Shown: positions 30,720-30,750 of the stretch, piece after piece
How positions within the stretch are numbered: position 1 is the stretch's first letter
How the letters are laid out: the number at the start of each line of letters is the position of its first letter
DNA from: Sva-07 sp041686315
Lineage (GTDB): Bacteria > Actinomycetota > Acidimicrobiia > Acidimicrobiales > Ilumatobacteraceae
DNA length: 30,750 bases
Direction: 5' to 3'
NCBI GenBank assembly: GCA_041686315.1
Contig: JAWLEC010000021.1
Coordinates: forward strand, 1-30,750
The notes under the pieces: generated by a model
What the model was told of the DNA's origin: nothing
What the model saw: the letters and a program-made list of their open reading frames with translations, nothing else
Databases searched by the model: none
Made by a program: the position numbers and the translations under genes

Positions 30720-30750
30720 GTCGTGCTCCTTGGCAGCCAGAGGTTGCGCT

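Noticed and set aside
1..30750. tRNA, rRNA, prophage or restriction/defence genes
   Set aside because: None recognised on either strand; gene content is stress, redox and lipid metabolism.

Overview
The window is very GC-rich, densely coded DNA from an actinobacterium, best guessed as Acidimicrobiia (Ilumatobacter-like). That placement is an inference from gene content (DevR/DosR-type regulator, thiolase plus DUF35 pair, DUF2254, Gmad2 protein, many universal stress proteins) and from promoter style; no rRNA or other phylogenetic marker is present. At least a dozen genes show a TANNNT-like -10 hexamer whose first base lies 12-13 nt before the start codon and have no Shine-Dalgarno sequence, so leaderless transcripts appear common.

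Layout. 1-5.7 kb is mostly housekeeping and lipid metabolism: a TPR protein cut by the window edge, an M48-type membrane protease, a YbaK-type deacylase, a 4HBT thioesterase, a DUF35 zinc-ribbon/OB protein, an SCP-x-like thiolase and an SDR. 5.7-22.1 kb is a stress/dormancy island: several universal stress proteins (USPs), a beta-CASP metallo-beta-lactamase, two paralogous PPOX-fold flavoproteins, a D-lactate dehydrogenase-like enzyme, a CBS-pair protein, a PAS histidine kinase, a DevR/DosR-like response regulator, an AhpD-like protein and a Ca-type P-type ATPase. 22.1-30.7 kb holds envelope and redox genes: a Gmad2 protein with a PTT-repeat linker, a rhodanese lipoprotein, a YihY/BrkB protein, a Rho_N-domain protein, an LPDV-repeat membrane protein, two tiny overlapping ORFs, a DUF2254 protein, an FAD disulfide reductase-like protein, a CxxC protein and an MBL-double-rhodanese protein.

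Two results stand out. First, positions 10079-17086 are a direct tandem duplication of exactly 3504 bp with no difference seen between copies. It carries CBS, PPOX, USP and histidine kinase genes. Its junction (3-bp TCG microhomology at 13580-13582) fuses, in frame, the first ~102 residues of a USP to the last 38 residues of the response regulator. It is either a very recent event or an assembly artefact.

Second, island promoters share a 14-bp element resembling the mycobacterial DosR/DevR box. It is usually placed 37 bp (start to start) upstream of a -10 hexamer, which centres it near -42.5. I find it before the PPOX gene (7838), two USP genes (11581 and 18603), the AhpD-ATPase operon (18840), the CBS gene (10534) and the rhodanese lipoprotein (23073). 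One palindromic copy lies symmetrically between the divergent USP (6224) and beta-CASP (6344) genes. With the DevR-like regulator encoded inside the island, this predicts a local regulon comparable to the mycobacterial dormancy regulon, which also contains USPs, a CBS protein and a P-type ATPase. The predicted sensor kinase carries a PAS domain rather than the GAF domains of DevS/DosT and lies convergent to the regulator.
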